Positions 19,245-27,463 of a stretch of DNA of 64,000 nt are shown piece by piece (position 1 is the stretch's first letter; each line of letters starts with the position of its first letter). The stretch comes from CmP2 sp052084925 (GTDB lineage: Bacteria > Actinomycetota > Actinomycetes > Actinomycetales > Micrococcaceae): the NCBI GenBank assembly GCA_052084925.1, contig JBQDEV010000015.1, forward strand, positions 1-64,000, in the 5' to 3' direction. The position numbers and the translations under genes were made by a program. Under the pieces are notes generated by a model. It searched no databases and was not told where the DNA came from. It worked only from the letters and a program-made list of their open reading frames with translations.

Positions 19245-20219
19245 GTGACCGACGACGCCGCATCCCCCGACATCCGCGCCACCGCGTTGATGGGCCTGGC
19301 ACGCGAGGCCGCACGCAGCGCCGCCCCGGCACTGCTCGAGGCGTTCCGCGCTCCGCAGGACCACCTCGGCGTCACCACGAAGTCCAACGACCACGACGTC
19401 GTCACGCTCCTGGATCGCGCCACCGAAGACCTCCTCGTCGCCCGGCTCACCGAGGCACTGCCCGGCTCCCGGGTCCTCGGCGAAGAAGGAGGGGTGCGCG
19501 GCGGGAAGCCCGCGGATGCCGACACGGCAGCCGACGGTGGAGCCGACCGCGCGGTCGACGTCGAATGGATCATCGACCCGATTGACGGCACCTCGAATTT
19601 CGTGCACGGCTTCGTCCCGTTCTCGATCTCCATCGCGGCGGCAGTGCACGGCACGGTGCGCGCCGGCGTGGTGCTGGATCCGGTGAACGGGCTGGAATTC
19701 TCGGCCGACGACGACGGCGCCTACCTCAATGGTGCCCCGCTGACCCCGCGGCCCGCCCCGGACAGCGAGCGCCGGTACAATCTGGTCACTTCCTTCCCCT
19801 CGGCGGAGAATCTCGCGCATCAGCCCGCCCGCTGCCTCGAGCTGTTCGGGCGGCTGGTGCAGGACTACGCCACGCTGCGCCGCACCGTCTCGGGTGCCAT
19901 GGAGCTCTGCTACACCGCCGCCGGCTGGTCCGACGTCACCCTGGCGCTGGCCACCCATCCGTGGGACATCGCCGCCGGGCAGCTCATTCTGACCCGCGCC
20001 GGCGGCACCGTGCACGGGCGCGGATACCCCGCCGAGGTGGCCGGCCGTCTCGCACCGCATCTGGCCCCGCATCTGCTGGGTGTCGCCCCCGGACGCACGA
20101 CAGCAGCCGCGCTCGAGCAGTTCGAGCAGATCGTGGCCGCCGTCGAGCCCGCACCTGAACCCGCATCCTCAACCAGCCGCGCACTCGCGGACCTCACCCC
20201 GATCACGGAGGCACCATGA
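19245..20219 (+). CDS. Inositol monophosphatase family protein
   Basis: 324 residues with all three family motifs: GEEGG (metal-binding Glu, with a Gly/Asp/Ala-rich insertion after it), WIIDPIDGTSNFVHGFVPFSISIA, and WDIAAGQLILTRAGG. It is a Mg2+-dependent phosphatase for inositol-1-phosphate or a similar sugar/nucleotide phosphate (SuhB/ImpA/CysQ-like); the substrate cannot be fixed from sequence. GTG 19245 is chosen because TAGACT (19232-19237) precedes it by 7 bases without a Shine-Dalgarno, i.e. a leaderless start; ATG 19227 would lie upstream of that -10 box. It overlaps the next gene by ATGA. Confidence 0.88.
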   Translation: MTDDAASPDIRATALMGLAREAARSAAPALLEAFRAPQDHLGVTTKSNDHDVVTLLDRATEDLLVARLTEALPGSRVLGEEGGVRGGKPADADTAADGGADRAVDVEWIIDPIDGTSNFVHGFVPFSISIAAAVHGTVRAGVVLDPVNGLEFSADDDGAYLNGAPLTPRPAPDSERRYNLVTSFPSAENLAHQPARCLELFGRLVQDYATLRRTVSGAMELCYTAAGWSDVTLALATHPWDIAAGQLILTRAGGTVHGRGYPAEVAGRLAPHLAPHLLGVAPGRTTAAALEQFEQIVAAVEPAPEPASSTSRALADLTPITEAP

Positions 20220-20659
20220 ACCTGATGTTTGACCACCCCGACGACGAGCCCGTGCTGATCCTCGACGACGAGCGCTCCTGGAAGCTGCTCACCCACACCC
20301 GGCACGCCCGGGTGGCGTTCCAGGGCGAGGAGCGCCTGGAGATCTTCCCGGTGAATATCCTCGCCGAGGCGCCCGTGGTCTATTTCCGCACCGCCCCCGG
20401 CTCCAAGCTCACCGCTGCGGAGCACAGCACCGGCATCGCGCTGGAGGCCGACGGCATGCTGCCCGACCAGGGCTGGTCGGTGGTGGCGCGCGGCCTGGCG
20501 CGGGTGCTCACCGACGACGACGAGATCCGCCGGGTTCGTCGCCTCGGGCTCACCCCCTGGGTCCCCACTTACAAGGACTACATTGTGGCCGTGGAGGTCA
20601 CCGAGATCAGCGGGCGCCACTTCCAGTTCGGCCCGCACCCCGAGCGCGAAGACGGTTAG
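20216..20659 (+). CDS. PNPOx-like FMN-binding protein
   Basis: 147 residues, a split beta-barrel of the pyridoxamine 5'-phosphate oxidase superfamily. It begins with a segment (SWKLLTHTRHARVAF, then EIFPVNILAEAPVVYFRTAPGSKL) typical of the flavin/F420-binding Rv-type small proteins, and ends YIVAVEVTEISGRHFQFG. Probably an FMN- or F420-dependent oxidoreductase or binding protein; the substrate is unknown. Start overlaps the phosphatase stop (ATGA). It ends 3 bases before the convergent DUF202 gene, with no room for a terminator in between. Confidence 0.85.
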   Translation: MNLMFDHPDDEPVLILDDERSWKLLTHTRHARVAFQGEERLEIFPVNILAEAPVVYFRTAPGSKLTAAEHSTGIALEADGMLPDQGWSVVARGLARVLTDDDEIRRVRRLGLTPWVPTYKDYIVAVEVTEISGRHFQFGPHPEREDG

Positions 20660-20662
20660 TCT

Positions 20663-20995
20663 TCACAGCACCCAGACGGCCCCCAGTGCGCTCAGCGCCA
20701 GCACGATCACCAAGGTGGTCATCCACAGCACGGCCCAGACATCGGCGCGCACTCGTTCTGAGGTGATGCCGTGCGATTGCGTGGTGTACCGGGCCCGCTG
20801 CGAGAAATGAATGCCGCCAGCGGCCGCCGCGCACAACAGGGCCGGGGCGAACGTGATCAGGCCCTGCTCGGGGTACCAGCGCAGGAAGAACAGTGCGGTC
20901 ACGCACAGCGCCATCAGGGTCCGCGACCAGCTCATCACGGTGCGCTCCGGTTGTAGCCCCGGATCCGCGTGCCGCGAGTGCGCCGTCGTCGTCAC
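20663..20995 (-). CDS. DUF202-type small membrane protein
   Basis: 110 residues, GTG start at 20995 inside the stop region of the upstream DUF202 gene (GTGA overlap). It has three hydrophobic segments: TLMALCVTALFFLRWYPEQ, GLITFAPALLCAAAAGGIHFSQR and DVWAVLWMTTLVIVLALSALGAV. It resembles the second partner of the paired DUF202 proteins common in actinobacteria. Membrane located; role unknown. Confidence 0.75.
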   Translation of the reverse strand: MTTTAHSRHADPGLQPERTVMSWSRTLMALCVTALFFLRWYPEQGLITFAPALLCAAAAGGIHFSQRARYTTQSHGITSERVRADVWAVLWMTTLVIVLALSALGAVWVL

Positions 20996-21378
20996 ACCAT
21001 CACCATGATGAACACGACGGCGGCTGCCATCGCGGTGCCCAGGGCGAGCAGCGGGGCCAGCACCGGCAGCGGTAGCGCCCGCCCGCGGCGCATGGCCCGC
21101 TCCACGCGGATCCAACGGAACACCGCACTGAAGGCGATTACCGCGGCTAGCACCAGCAGGATCGAGCCCAGCACCCGGCGCGTCATCTCATCGAAGAGTG
21201 CCCCGGTGAAGGCCTCCACGGCGACGCCTCCGGCCAGCAGCGCCAGCGAGGTGCGGATCCAGGCGAGGAAGGTCCGCTCGTTGGCCAGGGTGAAGCGCGG
21301 GTCGGGTTCATCTCCCCCGGCCAGCAGCCGCTGCGCCACGGTGGACCGTGGCGGGGGCGTATCAGAGGACGTACTCAT
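20992..21378 (-). CDS. DUF202 (YidH family) membrane protein
   Basis: 128 residues with the DUF202 signature: FTLANERTFLAWIRTSLALLAGGVA, where the NERTFLAWIRT block precedes the first helix, then a second and third helix (RVLGSILLVLAAVIAFSAVFRW; LAPLLALGTAMAAAVVFIMVM). The start follows TAGGCT (21390-21385) by 6 bases without a Shine-Dalgarno, so it is probably leaderless. Cytoplasmic membrane; no known activity. Confidence 0.88.
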   Translation of the reverse strand: MSTSSDTPPPRSTVAQRLLAGGDEPDPRFTLANERTFLAWIRTSLALLAGGVAVEAFTGALFDEMTRRVLGSILLVLAAVIAFSAVFRWIRVERAMRRGRALPLPVLAPLLALGTAMAAAVVFIMVMV

Positions 21379-21508
21379 GGCATCAGCCTACTCGTATCTC
21401 AGCATCCGAATCCCGACTGGGTCCCACGGCCGCGCGCGAGTAAACTCCGAGGTTGGCGGGGCCGGTTCCCCGTCGCCGTCTCCGATCGCTCCGACGTCAG
21501 TGAGGACC

Positions 21509-22642
21509 ATGTCCACCCCCGATTCTTCCGCCGCCACCCCCGCTGCCCGTCAGCCGAGCCCGGAGCAGATCAAGCGCTGGCGGCGTTACCTCTCCGACGA
21601 GATCGTGGAGGGCCAGATCTACCGCGACATCGCCGCCCGCAAGTCCGGCCCCGACCGGGAGATCCTGCTGGGGCTGGCCGAGGCCGAGAAGCGGCACGAG
21701 AATCATTGGCGCACCCTGCTGGGCTCCCACGCCGAGCATCCGCCACGGCCCTCCCTGCGCAGGGTCCTGCTGCGCTGGCTGGCACGGCTCTTCGGCTCCG
21801 TGTTCGTGCTGGCACTCATCCAGCGCGCCGAATCCGATTCCCCCTACACCCGGGATAAGGACGCCCCCGAGGGCATGGCCGCCGATGAGGCCATCCACGA
21901 GGAGGTGGTGCGCGGGCTGGCTGCCCGCGGACGCGAACAACTGGCCGGCAACTTCCGTGCCGCCGTCTTCGGGGCCAACGATGGGCTCGTCTCCAACCTG
22001 GCCCTGGTGATGGGCATCGGCGCGACCAGCGTCTCCACCGAAGTGGTGCTCTTCACCGGACTGGCCGGGCTGCTGGCCGGGGCGCTGTCGATGGGTGCTG
22101 GCGAATTCGTCTCCGTGCGCTCCCAGCGCGAGCTGCTGGAGGCCTCCGCTCCCACCCAGATCACCCTCGACGCCGCCAGTCATCTGGATTTGGACCAGAA
22201 CGAGTTGGAGCTGGTCTACCGGGCGCGCGGCATGAACGAGGCGGAGGCCCACCACCGTGCCCAGGAGCGACTCGGCTACTTCACCTGCGACTGCAACCCC
22301 AGCTACTCGGCCCGCCCCGACGGCTCCCAGGGACCGGTGGACCACTCGGACGAACACGCCGAGATCGGCAACGCCTGGGGTGCGGCCGCCTCCAGCTTCT
22401 GCTTCTTCGCCTCCGGAGCCATCATCCCGGTGCTGCCCTTCCTGCTCGGCGCCACCGGCATCACCGCCCTGCTGTGGGCGATGGCTTTGGTTTCCGTCGC
22501 ACTGCTCGGAACCGGCGGTGTCGTCGGCCTGCTCTCGGGGGCGTCCCCGCTCAAGCGAGCCCTGCGGCAGCTGCTCATCGGCCTCGGCGCCGCCATCGCC
22601 ACCTATCTGCTGGGGCTGCTCTTCGACGTCTCCATCGCCTAG
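21509..22642 (+). CDS. VIT1/CCC1 family iron/manganese transporter with N-terminal ferritin-like domain
   Basis: 377 residues. Residues ~17-140 form a ferritin-like (erythrin) region with Glu/His helices (YLSDEIVEGQIYRDIA, EAEKRHENHW and DEAIHEEVV), which supplies metal ligands. From about residue 147 the CCC1/VIT1 membrane domain follows: NFRAAVFGANDGLVSNLALVMGIGA, then GLAGLLAGALSMGAGEFVSVRSQRE, and two final helix pairs. A cytosolic loop contains FTCDCNPSYSARPDGSQG. Such Er-VIT proteins move Fe2+ or Mn2+ across the membrane in exchange for protons. ATG 21509 has GAGGA three bases upstream; TAAACT at 21443-21448 is a probable -10 box. Confidence 0.88.
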   Translation: MSTPDSSAATPAARQPSPEQIKRWRRYLSDEIVEGQIYRDIAARKSGPDREILLGLAEAEKRHENHWRTLLGSHAEHPPRPSLRRVLLRWLARLFGSVFVLALIQRAESDSPYTRDKDAPEGMAADEAIHEEVVRGLAARGREQLAGNFRAAVFGANDGLVSNLALVMGIGATSVSTEVVLFTGLAGLLAGALSMGAGEFVSVRSQRELLEASAPTQITLDAASHLDLDQNELELVYRARGMNEAEAHHRAQERLGYFTCDCNPSYSARPDGSQGPVDHSDEHAEIGNAWGAAASSFCFFASGAIIPVLPFLLGATGITALLWAMALVSVALLGTGGVVGLLSGASPLKRALRQLLIGLGAAIATYLLGLLFDVSIA

Positions 22643-22733
22643 GGAACCTGACCTACTCCCCCTGTTTTCCCCCCTGTTCATCTTGTGTCCTAATGTTCCC
22701 TCGCTGGTTTTGCACCCCGTTAGAGTGGATCGC

Positions 22734-23768
22734 ATGACCATGATGATCACCGACCTGACTTCGCCGCGCCTGCTCGCCGGACGCCCGGTGCGCCCCATCG
22801 GCCTGGGCTGCATGAACCTCAACCACGGATACACCCGTTTTCTCGACGACGCCGCCGCCGTCGACCTGCTGGTACGGGCCGTCACGGAGGCCGGGGTCGA
22901 CCACCTCGATACCGCGACCCTGTACGGGGGCGGGCGCAATGAGGAACTCGTCGGTCGGGCAGTGGCCACCACCACCTCGCAGGGTCGGCTCCGGGACCGG
23001 GTGCTGCTGGCCTCAAAGTGCGGGCTGACGAAAACCGGGGATCGGCGCATCGATGGCCGTCCGGAGACGCTGCGCGCCCAGGTCGACGCCTCACTACAAC
23101 GGTTACAGACCGACCACATCGACTTGTACTACCTGCACCGCCTGGACCCACAGGTTCCGGTGGAGGAATCGGCCGGGGCGCTGGCCGAGATGATCCAGCA
23201 GGGCAAAATCGGCGCCTACGGGCTCTCCGAGGTGTCCGCCTCGACGCTGCGCCGGGCCCAGGAGGTGCATCCGGTCGCCGCCGTGCAGAACGAGTACTCG
23301 CTGTGGACGCGCAACCCGGAGTGGGGCTTGCTCGAGGCTTGCCGCGAAACCGGCACCGTGCTGGTGGCCTTCTCTCCGGTTGCTCGCGGTTTCCTGTCCG
23401 ATGCACCCCCGCGGATCGAGGATTTCGCGCACACCGATGTGCGCCGCACCATGCCCCGGTTCTCGGAGGAGAACTATCCGCAGAACCTGCGCCTGCTCGA
23501 GTCCCTGACCGAGCAGGCCCGCCAGCACGGGACCTCCGTGGCCGCGCTCTCCCTGGCCTGGGTGCTCGCCCAGGGCGAGAACGTCGTCGCCATCCCGGGC
23601 ACCACGAGCTGGGAGCACCTGCTCGAGGATCAGTCGGCGGAGCAGCTGAGCCTGAACCCGGTGGAGGTGCGGCGTCTGGGCGATATCGTGAACCACTCCA
23701 CGGTCCACGGGCACCGCTACGCCGAGAAGGCCCGGTCCACCATCGACACCGAGGACGCTCCGGCGTGA
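22734..23768 (+). CDS. Aldo/keto reductase
   Basis: 344 residues, an (alpha/beta)8 NADPH-dependent oxidoreductase. Tetrad residues are visible: Asp and Tyr in HLDTATLYGGGRNEE, Lys in LLASKCGL, and His in LYYLHRLDPQVP. Cofactor-binding blocks SPVARGFLSD and AIPGTTSWEHLLED follow. It reduces aldehydes or ketones; the substrate is unknown. ATG 22734 follows TAGAGT (22721-22726) by 7 bases without a Shine-Dalgarno, so it is probably leaderless; the longer frame from 22257 runs antisense-like through the VIT1 gene. Its stop overlaps the pth2-type gene start (GTGA). Confidence 0.9.
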   Translation: MTMMITDLTSPRLLAGRPVRPIGLGCMNLNHGYTRFLDDAAAVDLLVRAVTEAGVDHLDTATLYGGGRNEELVGRAVATTTSQGRLRDRVLLASKCGLTKTGDRRIDGRPETLRAQVDASLQRLQTDHIDLYYLHRLDPQVPVEESAGALAEMIQQGKIGAYGLSEVSASTLRRAQEVHPVAAVQNEYSLWTRNPEWGLLEACRETGTVLVAFSPVARGFLSDAPPRIEDFAHTDVRRTMPRFSEENYPQNLRLLESLTEQARQHGTSVAALSLAWVLAQGENVVAIPGTTSWEHLLEDQSAEQLSLNPVEVRRLGDIVNHSTVHGHRYAEKARSTIDTEDAPA

Positions 23769-24538
23769 GCCTGAACGACGCCGTGCGCTCGGCGCCCGCA
23801 CATCCGGATCACGAAGATCCCTGGGCGCTGCAGTTGGTGGTCCACCGGGTCAAGGCCGACCCGGCACAGCATCGGGACGTGCTGGCCGCCGCCGCCACCG
23901 CGGTGGTCCGCCTCCTCGACGACACCCGCACCCACGACGGCGGTCTGTGGGCGTCAGCGGTGGCGCATTGGCGCGCGGGCTGGATCCGCAAGGTCACCCG
24001 CCGGGCCGAGAACAAGCGCTGGGAGGATGTTCAGGCGCTGCCCGGCGTCACCGTTTCCCTGGACACCGTGCCGCCCGCGGAAGTCCGTGCCATCGTGCCG
24101 GGACCGCTGGCTCCCCTGCCGCCGGAGCTGAAGAAGCTGCAGGTGGGCGGCACCGAGTTCCCGCGCACCGAGGAGTCAGCACCCGCCGAAGATCCCGCGG
24201 CGGGACCCACATCAGAACCGAGGCAGACCCACGACGACGCGGTCGTCACCGTGATGATGGCTCCCGTGCTGGGCCTGTCCACCGGCAAAGCCGCCGCGCA
24301 GGCCGGTCATGCCGCTCAGCTGGCCTACGAGCGACTGCGTACGGTCGCAGCCGGGCAGGGTCCTGAGGCGGAAACCGCGGCCTCGTTGCTGCAGCGCTGG
24401 CGAGACCAGGAGTTCCGGGTGCGGGTGCTGGAGGCCGATGAACTGCGCTGGGCGAGTACGACCGCCCCGGTCCAGGTCATCGATGCGGGACTGACCGAGG
24501 TCAACGGGCCCACCGAAACCGCCCGAGCCCTCTGGTAG
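23765..24538 (+). CDS. Pth2-type peptidyl-tRNA hydrolase domain protein
   Basis: 257 residues; GTG start overlaps the reductase stop. The C-terminal ~115 residues match the archaeal/eukaryotic PTH2 family: VTVMMAPVLGLSTGKAAAQAGHAAQLAYERL, where the conserved K and the QAGHA block form the active site, then ending AGLTEVNGPTETARALW, the family's C-terminal motif. PTH2 releases peptidyl groups from stalled tRNA. The N-terminal ~130 residues (PWALQLVVHRVKADPAQHRDV, then a Trp-rich segment) look like a divergent second copy of the same fold and are common in actinobacterial members. It is not the bacterial Pth1. Confidence 0.88.
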   Translation: MSLNDAVRSAPAHPDHEDPWALQLVVHRVKADPAQHRDVLAAAATAVVRLLDDTRTHDGGLWASAVAHWRAGWIRKVTRRAENKRWEDVQALPGVTVSLDTVPPAEVRAIVPGPLAPLPPELKKLQVGGTEFPRTEESAPAEDPAAGPTSEPRQTHDDAVVTVMMAPVLGLSTGKAAAQAGHAAQLAYERLRTVAAGQGPEAETAASLLQRWRDQEFRVRVLEADELRWASTTAPVQVIDAGLTEVNGPTETARALW

Positions 24539-24574
24539 GTTTACAGATTCAGCCGATGTTGGGTGGTACTCACC

Positions 24575-25015
24575 ATGCTAGGAAGAATGAAAGTAGCAAC
24601 GATCGCCGTGTTGGGTTCGTTGATATGCCTCACTGTGGTGGCTTGCGCCCAGGGGAACCAAACGACCTCCGGTGCCAGTTCATCATCCCAACGTGACTCC
24701 GCATCCTCCAACAGTTCAGGGCGTTTCCAGCTCATGGAAACTCAGAGCGATCTCGAGAATCTCCGCAGCGTGCAGTGGGACGACTGGGAATTGCACGAAA
24801 CTGACACCATTCGGTTGTACTTCGTTGCCGAACCCCGGGAATGCTACGCCGTCATGCCAACGGTAGAAATGACCCAAGAGAGCGTCATCGTCAACTTGCA
24901 GGTCGGAACAATACCCGGTGCAGGGGAATGCACCGCAGACCTCAAGGAATCTGCCGTTGACATCACACTTGATCAAGAACTAGGGAGTCGCAGCGTCGTG
25001 TCGTCTTCTCGATGA
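24575..25015 (+). CDS. Small secreted lipoprotein, uncharacterised
   Basis: 146 residues from ATG 24575; ATG 24587 is an equally possible start. The n-region RMK and helix VATIAVLGSLICLTVVAC make a lipoprotein signal with lipobox TVVAC. The mature part begins Gln/Thr/Ser-rich (QTTSGASSSSQRDSASSNSSG), then has a small domain with two cysteines (RECYAVM, GECTADL) that could form a disulfide. No family recognised. Codon use is clearly less GC-rich than the neighbours, which suggests later arrival. It stands alone between pth2 and the convergent sucCD operon. Confidence 0.6.
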   Translation: MLGRMKVATIAVLGSLICLTVVACAQGNQTTSGASSSSQRDSASSNSSGRFQLMETQSDLENLRSVQWDDWELHETDTIRLYFVAEPRECYAVMPTVEMTQESVIVNLQVGTIPGAGECTADLKESAVDITLDQELGSRSVVSSSR

Positions 25016-25121
25016 GGAATACTGTCGTCGATCGCGCCCTCCGCTCCTCCAAAAAGTCGAGTTCTCTCACCGGAGTAGCTTGCGGCGACGATCGTTGTAC
25101 GGCATGCTGACTTCGCAGAAA

Positions 25122-25174
25122 CGACCGGGCGCCCGGGCCCGGCTCGTGATGAGCCAGTCCCGGGCGCCCGGTCG
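25122..25174. terminator. Terminator of sucCD
   Basis: Two 16-base arms (CGACCGGGCGCCCGGG at 25122-25137; complement at 25159-25174) form a perfect stem with a 21-base loop, immediately after sucD on the minus strand. Both arms are themselves nearly palindromic. Confidence 0.85.
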
Positions 25175-25187
25175 TTGTCGCGGTGGA

Positions 25188-26108
25188 TCAGCCGCGGTTC
25201 TGCAGGATCTCGCGCATCAGCTGAGCGGTTTCGGAGGGGGTCTTACCCACCTTCACGCCCGCGGCCTCGAGAGCTTCCTTCTTGGCCTCCGCGGTGCCTG
25301 AGGAGCCGGAGACGATGGCGCCGGCGTGGCCCATGGTCTTGCCCTCGGGAGCGGTGAAGCCAGCCACGTAGCCGACGACCGGCTTGGTGACGTTGGCCTT
25401 GATGAAGTCCGCGGCACGCTCCTCGGCGTCGCCACCGATCTCGCCGATCATCACGATGGCTTCGGTCTCCGGGTCCGCCTCGAACGCAGCCAGGGCGTCG
25501 ATGTGGGTGGTACCGATGACCGGGTCGCCGCCGATGCCGATGGCGGTGGAGAAGCCGAAGTCACGCAGCTCGTACATCATCTGGTAGGTCAAGGTCCCCG
25601 ACTTGGACACCAGGCCGATGGGGCCGGATCCGGTGATGTTCGCCGGGGTGATGCCTGCCAGGGCCTGACCCGGAGTGATCACGCCGGGGCAGTTCGGGCC
25701 GATGATGCGGGTGGTGGGCTTGCCCTCGGCGTCGGTCTTGGACTCGGCCAGAGCGTAGAACTCAGCCGAATCCTGGACCGGGATGCCTTCGGTGATGACG
25801 ACGAGCAGCGGAATCTCTGCCTCGATCGCCTCCACGGCGGCGTCCTTGGCGAACTTCGGAGGCACGAAGGCCACCGACACGTCCGCGCCGGTCTTCTCCA
25901 TGGCCTCGGCCACGGAACCGAAGACGGGCAGGTCAACCTCGTAGCCCTCGGAGTGGGTGTGGGTCACGGTGGTGCCCGCCTTGCGAGCGTTCACGCCGCC
26001 CACAATGTTGGTCCCGGCCTTGAGCATCAGGGCGGTGTGCTTGGTGCCTTCGCCGCCGGTGATGCCCTGGACGATGACCTTGGAATCCTTGTTCAGGTAG
26101 ATAGACAT
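25188..26108 (-). CDS. sucD: Succinyl-CoA synthetase alpha subunit
   Basis: 306 residues. The N-terminal CoA-binding Rossmann domain (KVIVQGITGGEGTKHTALMLKAGTNIVGGVN) is followed by GPNCPGVITPG and by the phosphohistidine loop GKTMGHAGAIVSG. With SucC it converts succinyl-CoA, phosphate and a nucleoside diphosphate to succinate, CoA and the triphosphate in the TCA cycle. It starts 24 bases after sucC and is in the same operon; its upstream segment is short, with no separate promoter visible. Length is slightly above the ~290 of the family, in normal range. Confidence 0.97.
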   Translation of the reverse strand: MSIYLNKDSKVIVQGITGGEGTKHTALMLKAGTNIVGGVNARKAGTTVTHTHSEGYEVDLPVFGSVAEAMEKTGADVSVAFVPPKFAKDAAVEAIEAEIPLLVVITEGIPVQDSAEFYALAESKTDAEGKPTTRIIGPNCPGVITPGQALAGITPANITGSGPIGLVSKSGTLTYQMMYELRDFGFSTAIGIGGDPVIGTTHIDALAAFEADPETEAIVMIGEIGGDAEERAADFIKANVTKPVVGYVAGFTAPEGKTMGHAGAIVSGSSGTAEAKKEALEAAGVKVGKTPSETAQLMREILQNRG

Positions 26109-26132
26109 GGGGTGTGGTCCGTCCTTACGTGC

Positions 26133-27296
26133 TTACTTGTTGGCCAGCTCGGCGGCCTTGTCGGCGCCTTCGTCCATCGTGGTGGCCAGGGTGACGAGCG
26201 GGTGGTTGGCGTCGGCCAGGATCTGGCGGCCTTCCTCCACGTTGTTGCCGTCCAGGCGGACGACGAGCGGCTTGGTGGCGGAATCGCCGAGGATCTCCAG
26301 CGCCTTGACGATGCCGTTAGCCACGGCGTCGCAGGAGGTGATGCCGCCGAAGACGTTGACGAACACGGACTTGACCTGCTCGTCGCCGAGGATGACGTCG
26401 AGGCCGTTGGCCATGACCTCAGCCGAGGCACCGCCGCCGATGTCCAGGAAGTTGGCGGGCTTCACGTTGCCGTGGTTCTCGCCGGCGTAGGCGACGACGT
26501 CGAGGGTCGACATCACCAGGCCTGCGCCGTTACCGATGATGCCCACCTGGCCGTCGAGCTTGACGTAGTTGAGGTCGCTCTCCTTGGCCTTGGCCTCCAG
26601 CGGATCCTCGGTGCGCTTATCAACCAGGGCGCCGTGGCCTTCCTGGCGGAATTCGGCGTTCTCGTCGAGGGATACCTTGCCGTCGAGGGCGAGGATCTGA
26701 CCGTCGCCGGTCTTCACCAACGGGTTCACCTCGACCAGGGTGGCGTCTTCGCCGTCGAACACGTCCCAGAGCTTGACGATGACGTCGGCCACCGGGCCGC
26801 GCAGTTCCTCGGGGAAGTTCGCCTCGGCCACGATCTTCGCGGCGGTGTCGGCGTCGATGCCAGTCAGGGCGGAGACGGGAACCTTGGCCAGGGCCTCAGG
26901 ACGCTCCACTGCGAGCTGTTCGATCTCCATGCCGCCTTCCACCGAGCACATGGCCAGGTAGGTGCGGTTGGCGCGATCCAGGAGCACGGAGAAGTAGTAT
27001 TCCTCCGCGATGTCGGCACCCTGGGCGATCATCACCTGGTGCACGGTGTGCCCCTTGATGTCCATGCCGAGGATGGCCTTCGCGTGCTCGTAGGCTTCGT
27101 CGGCGGTCTTCGCGACCTTGACGCCACCGGCCTTGCCGCGACCGCCGACTTTGACCTGAGCCTTCACGACGGTGACTCCGCCGATCTTCTCGGCCGCAGC
27201 CTTGGCTTCTTCCGGGGTTTGCGCCACGATGCCGGCCAGCACGGGTACACCGTGTGCCTCGAACATATCGCGTGCCTGGTACTCATACAGGTCCAC
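26133..27296 (-). CDS. sucC: Succinyl-CoA synthetase beta subunit
   Basis: 387 residues, starting MDLYEYQARDMFEAHGVPV, the typical ATP-grasp entry. It has the ATP-grasp segments KAQVKVGGRGKAGGVKVA, EVNPLVKTGDGQILALDGKVSLDENAEFR (metal and nucleotide) and FVNVFGGITSCDAVANGIVKAL. It binds the nucleotide and joins SucD in the heteromeric enzyme. GTG start at 27296 with GAAGGA upstream; a TATAGT box at about 27319-27324 (minus strand) is a probable -10 element. In mycobacteria sucCD sits just before the perM-purN-purH cluster; here they are separated by other genes. Confidence 0.97.
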   Translation of the reverse strand: MDLYEYQARDMFEAHGVPVLAGIVAQTPEEAKAAAEKIGGVTVVKAQVKVGGRGKAGGVKVAKTADEAYEHAKAILGMDIKGHTVHQVMIAQGADIAEEYYFSVLLDRANRTYLAMCSVEGGMEIEQLAVERPEALAKVPVSALTGIDADTAAKIVAEANFPEELRGPVADVIVKLWDVFDGEDATLVEVNPLVKTGDGQILALDGKVSLDENAEFRQEGHGALVDKRTEDPLEAKAKESDLNYVKLDGQVGIIGNGAGLVMSTLDVVAYAGENHGNVKPANFLDIGGGASAEVMANGLDVILGDEQVKSVFVNVFGGITSCDAVANGIVKALEILGDSATKPLVVRLDGNNVEEGRQILADANHPLVTLATTMDEGADKAAELANK

Positions 27297-27463
27297 GGGA
27301 ATTAAGTCCTTCTGCCTTGACTATAGGGATGATGAGCGCTGGTTCGGGGAACGCCCCGAATCATGCGCGCTCAAGAAGGATCCGGACACGCCGGATCGTC
27401 CTCTCCAACCTTAGACCAGACGGGCCGAGTTTGCAGGGTTTCGGCCGGGATGCGACGGATCGT

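Noticed and set aside
25122..25174. GC-rich near-palindromes as an origin or recombination site
   Set aside because: The arms sit directly after sucD and form a simple terminator stem.
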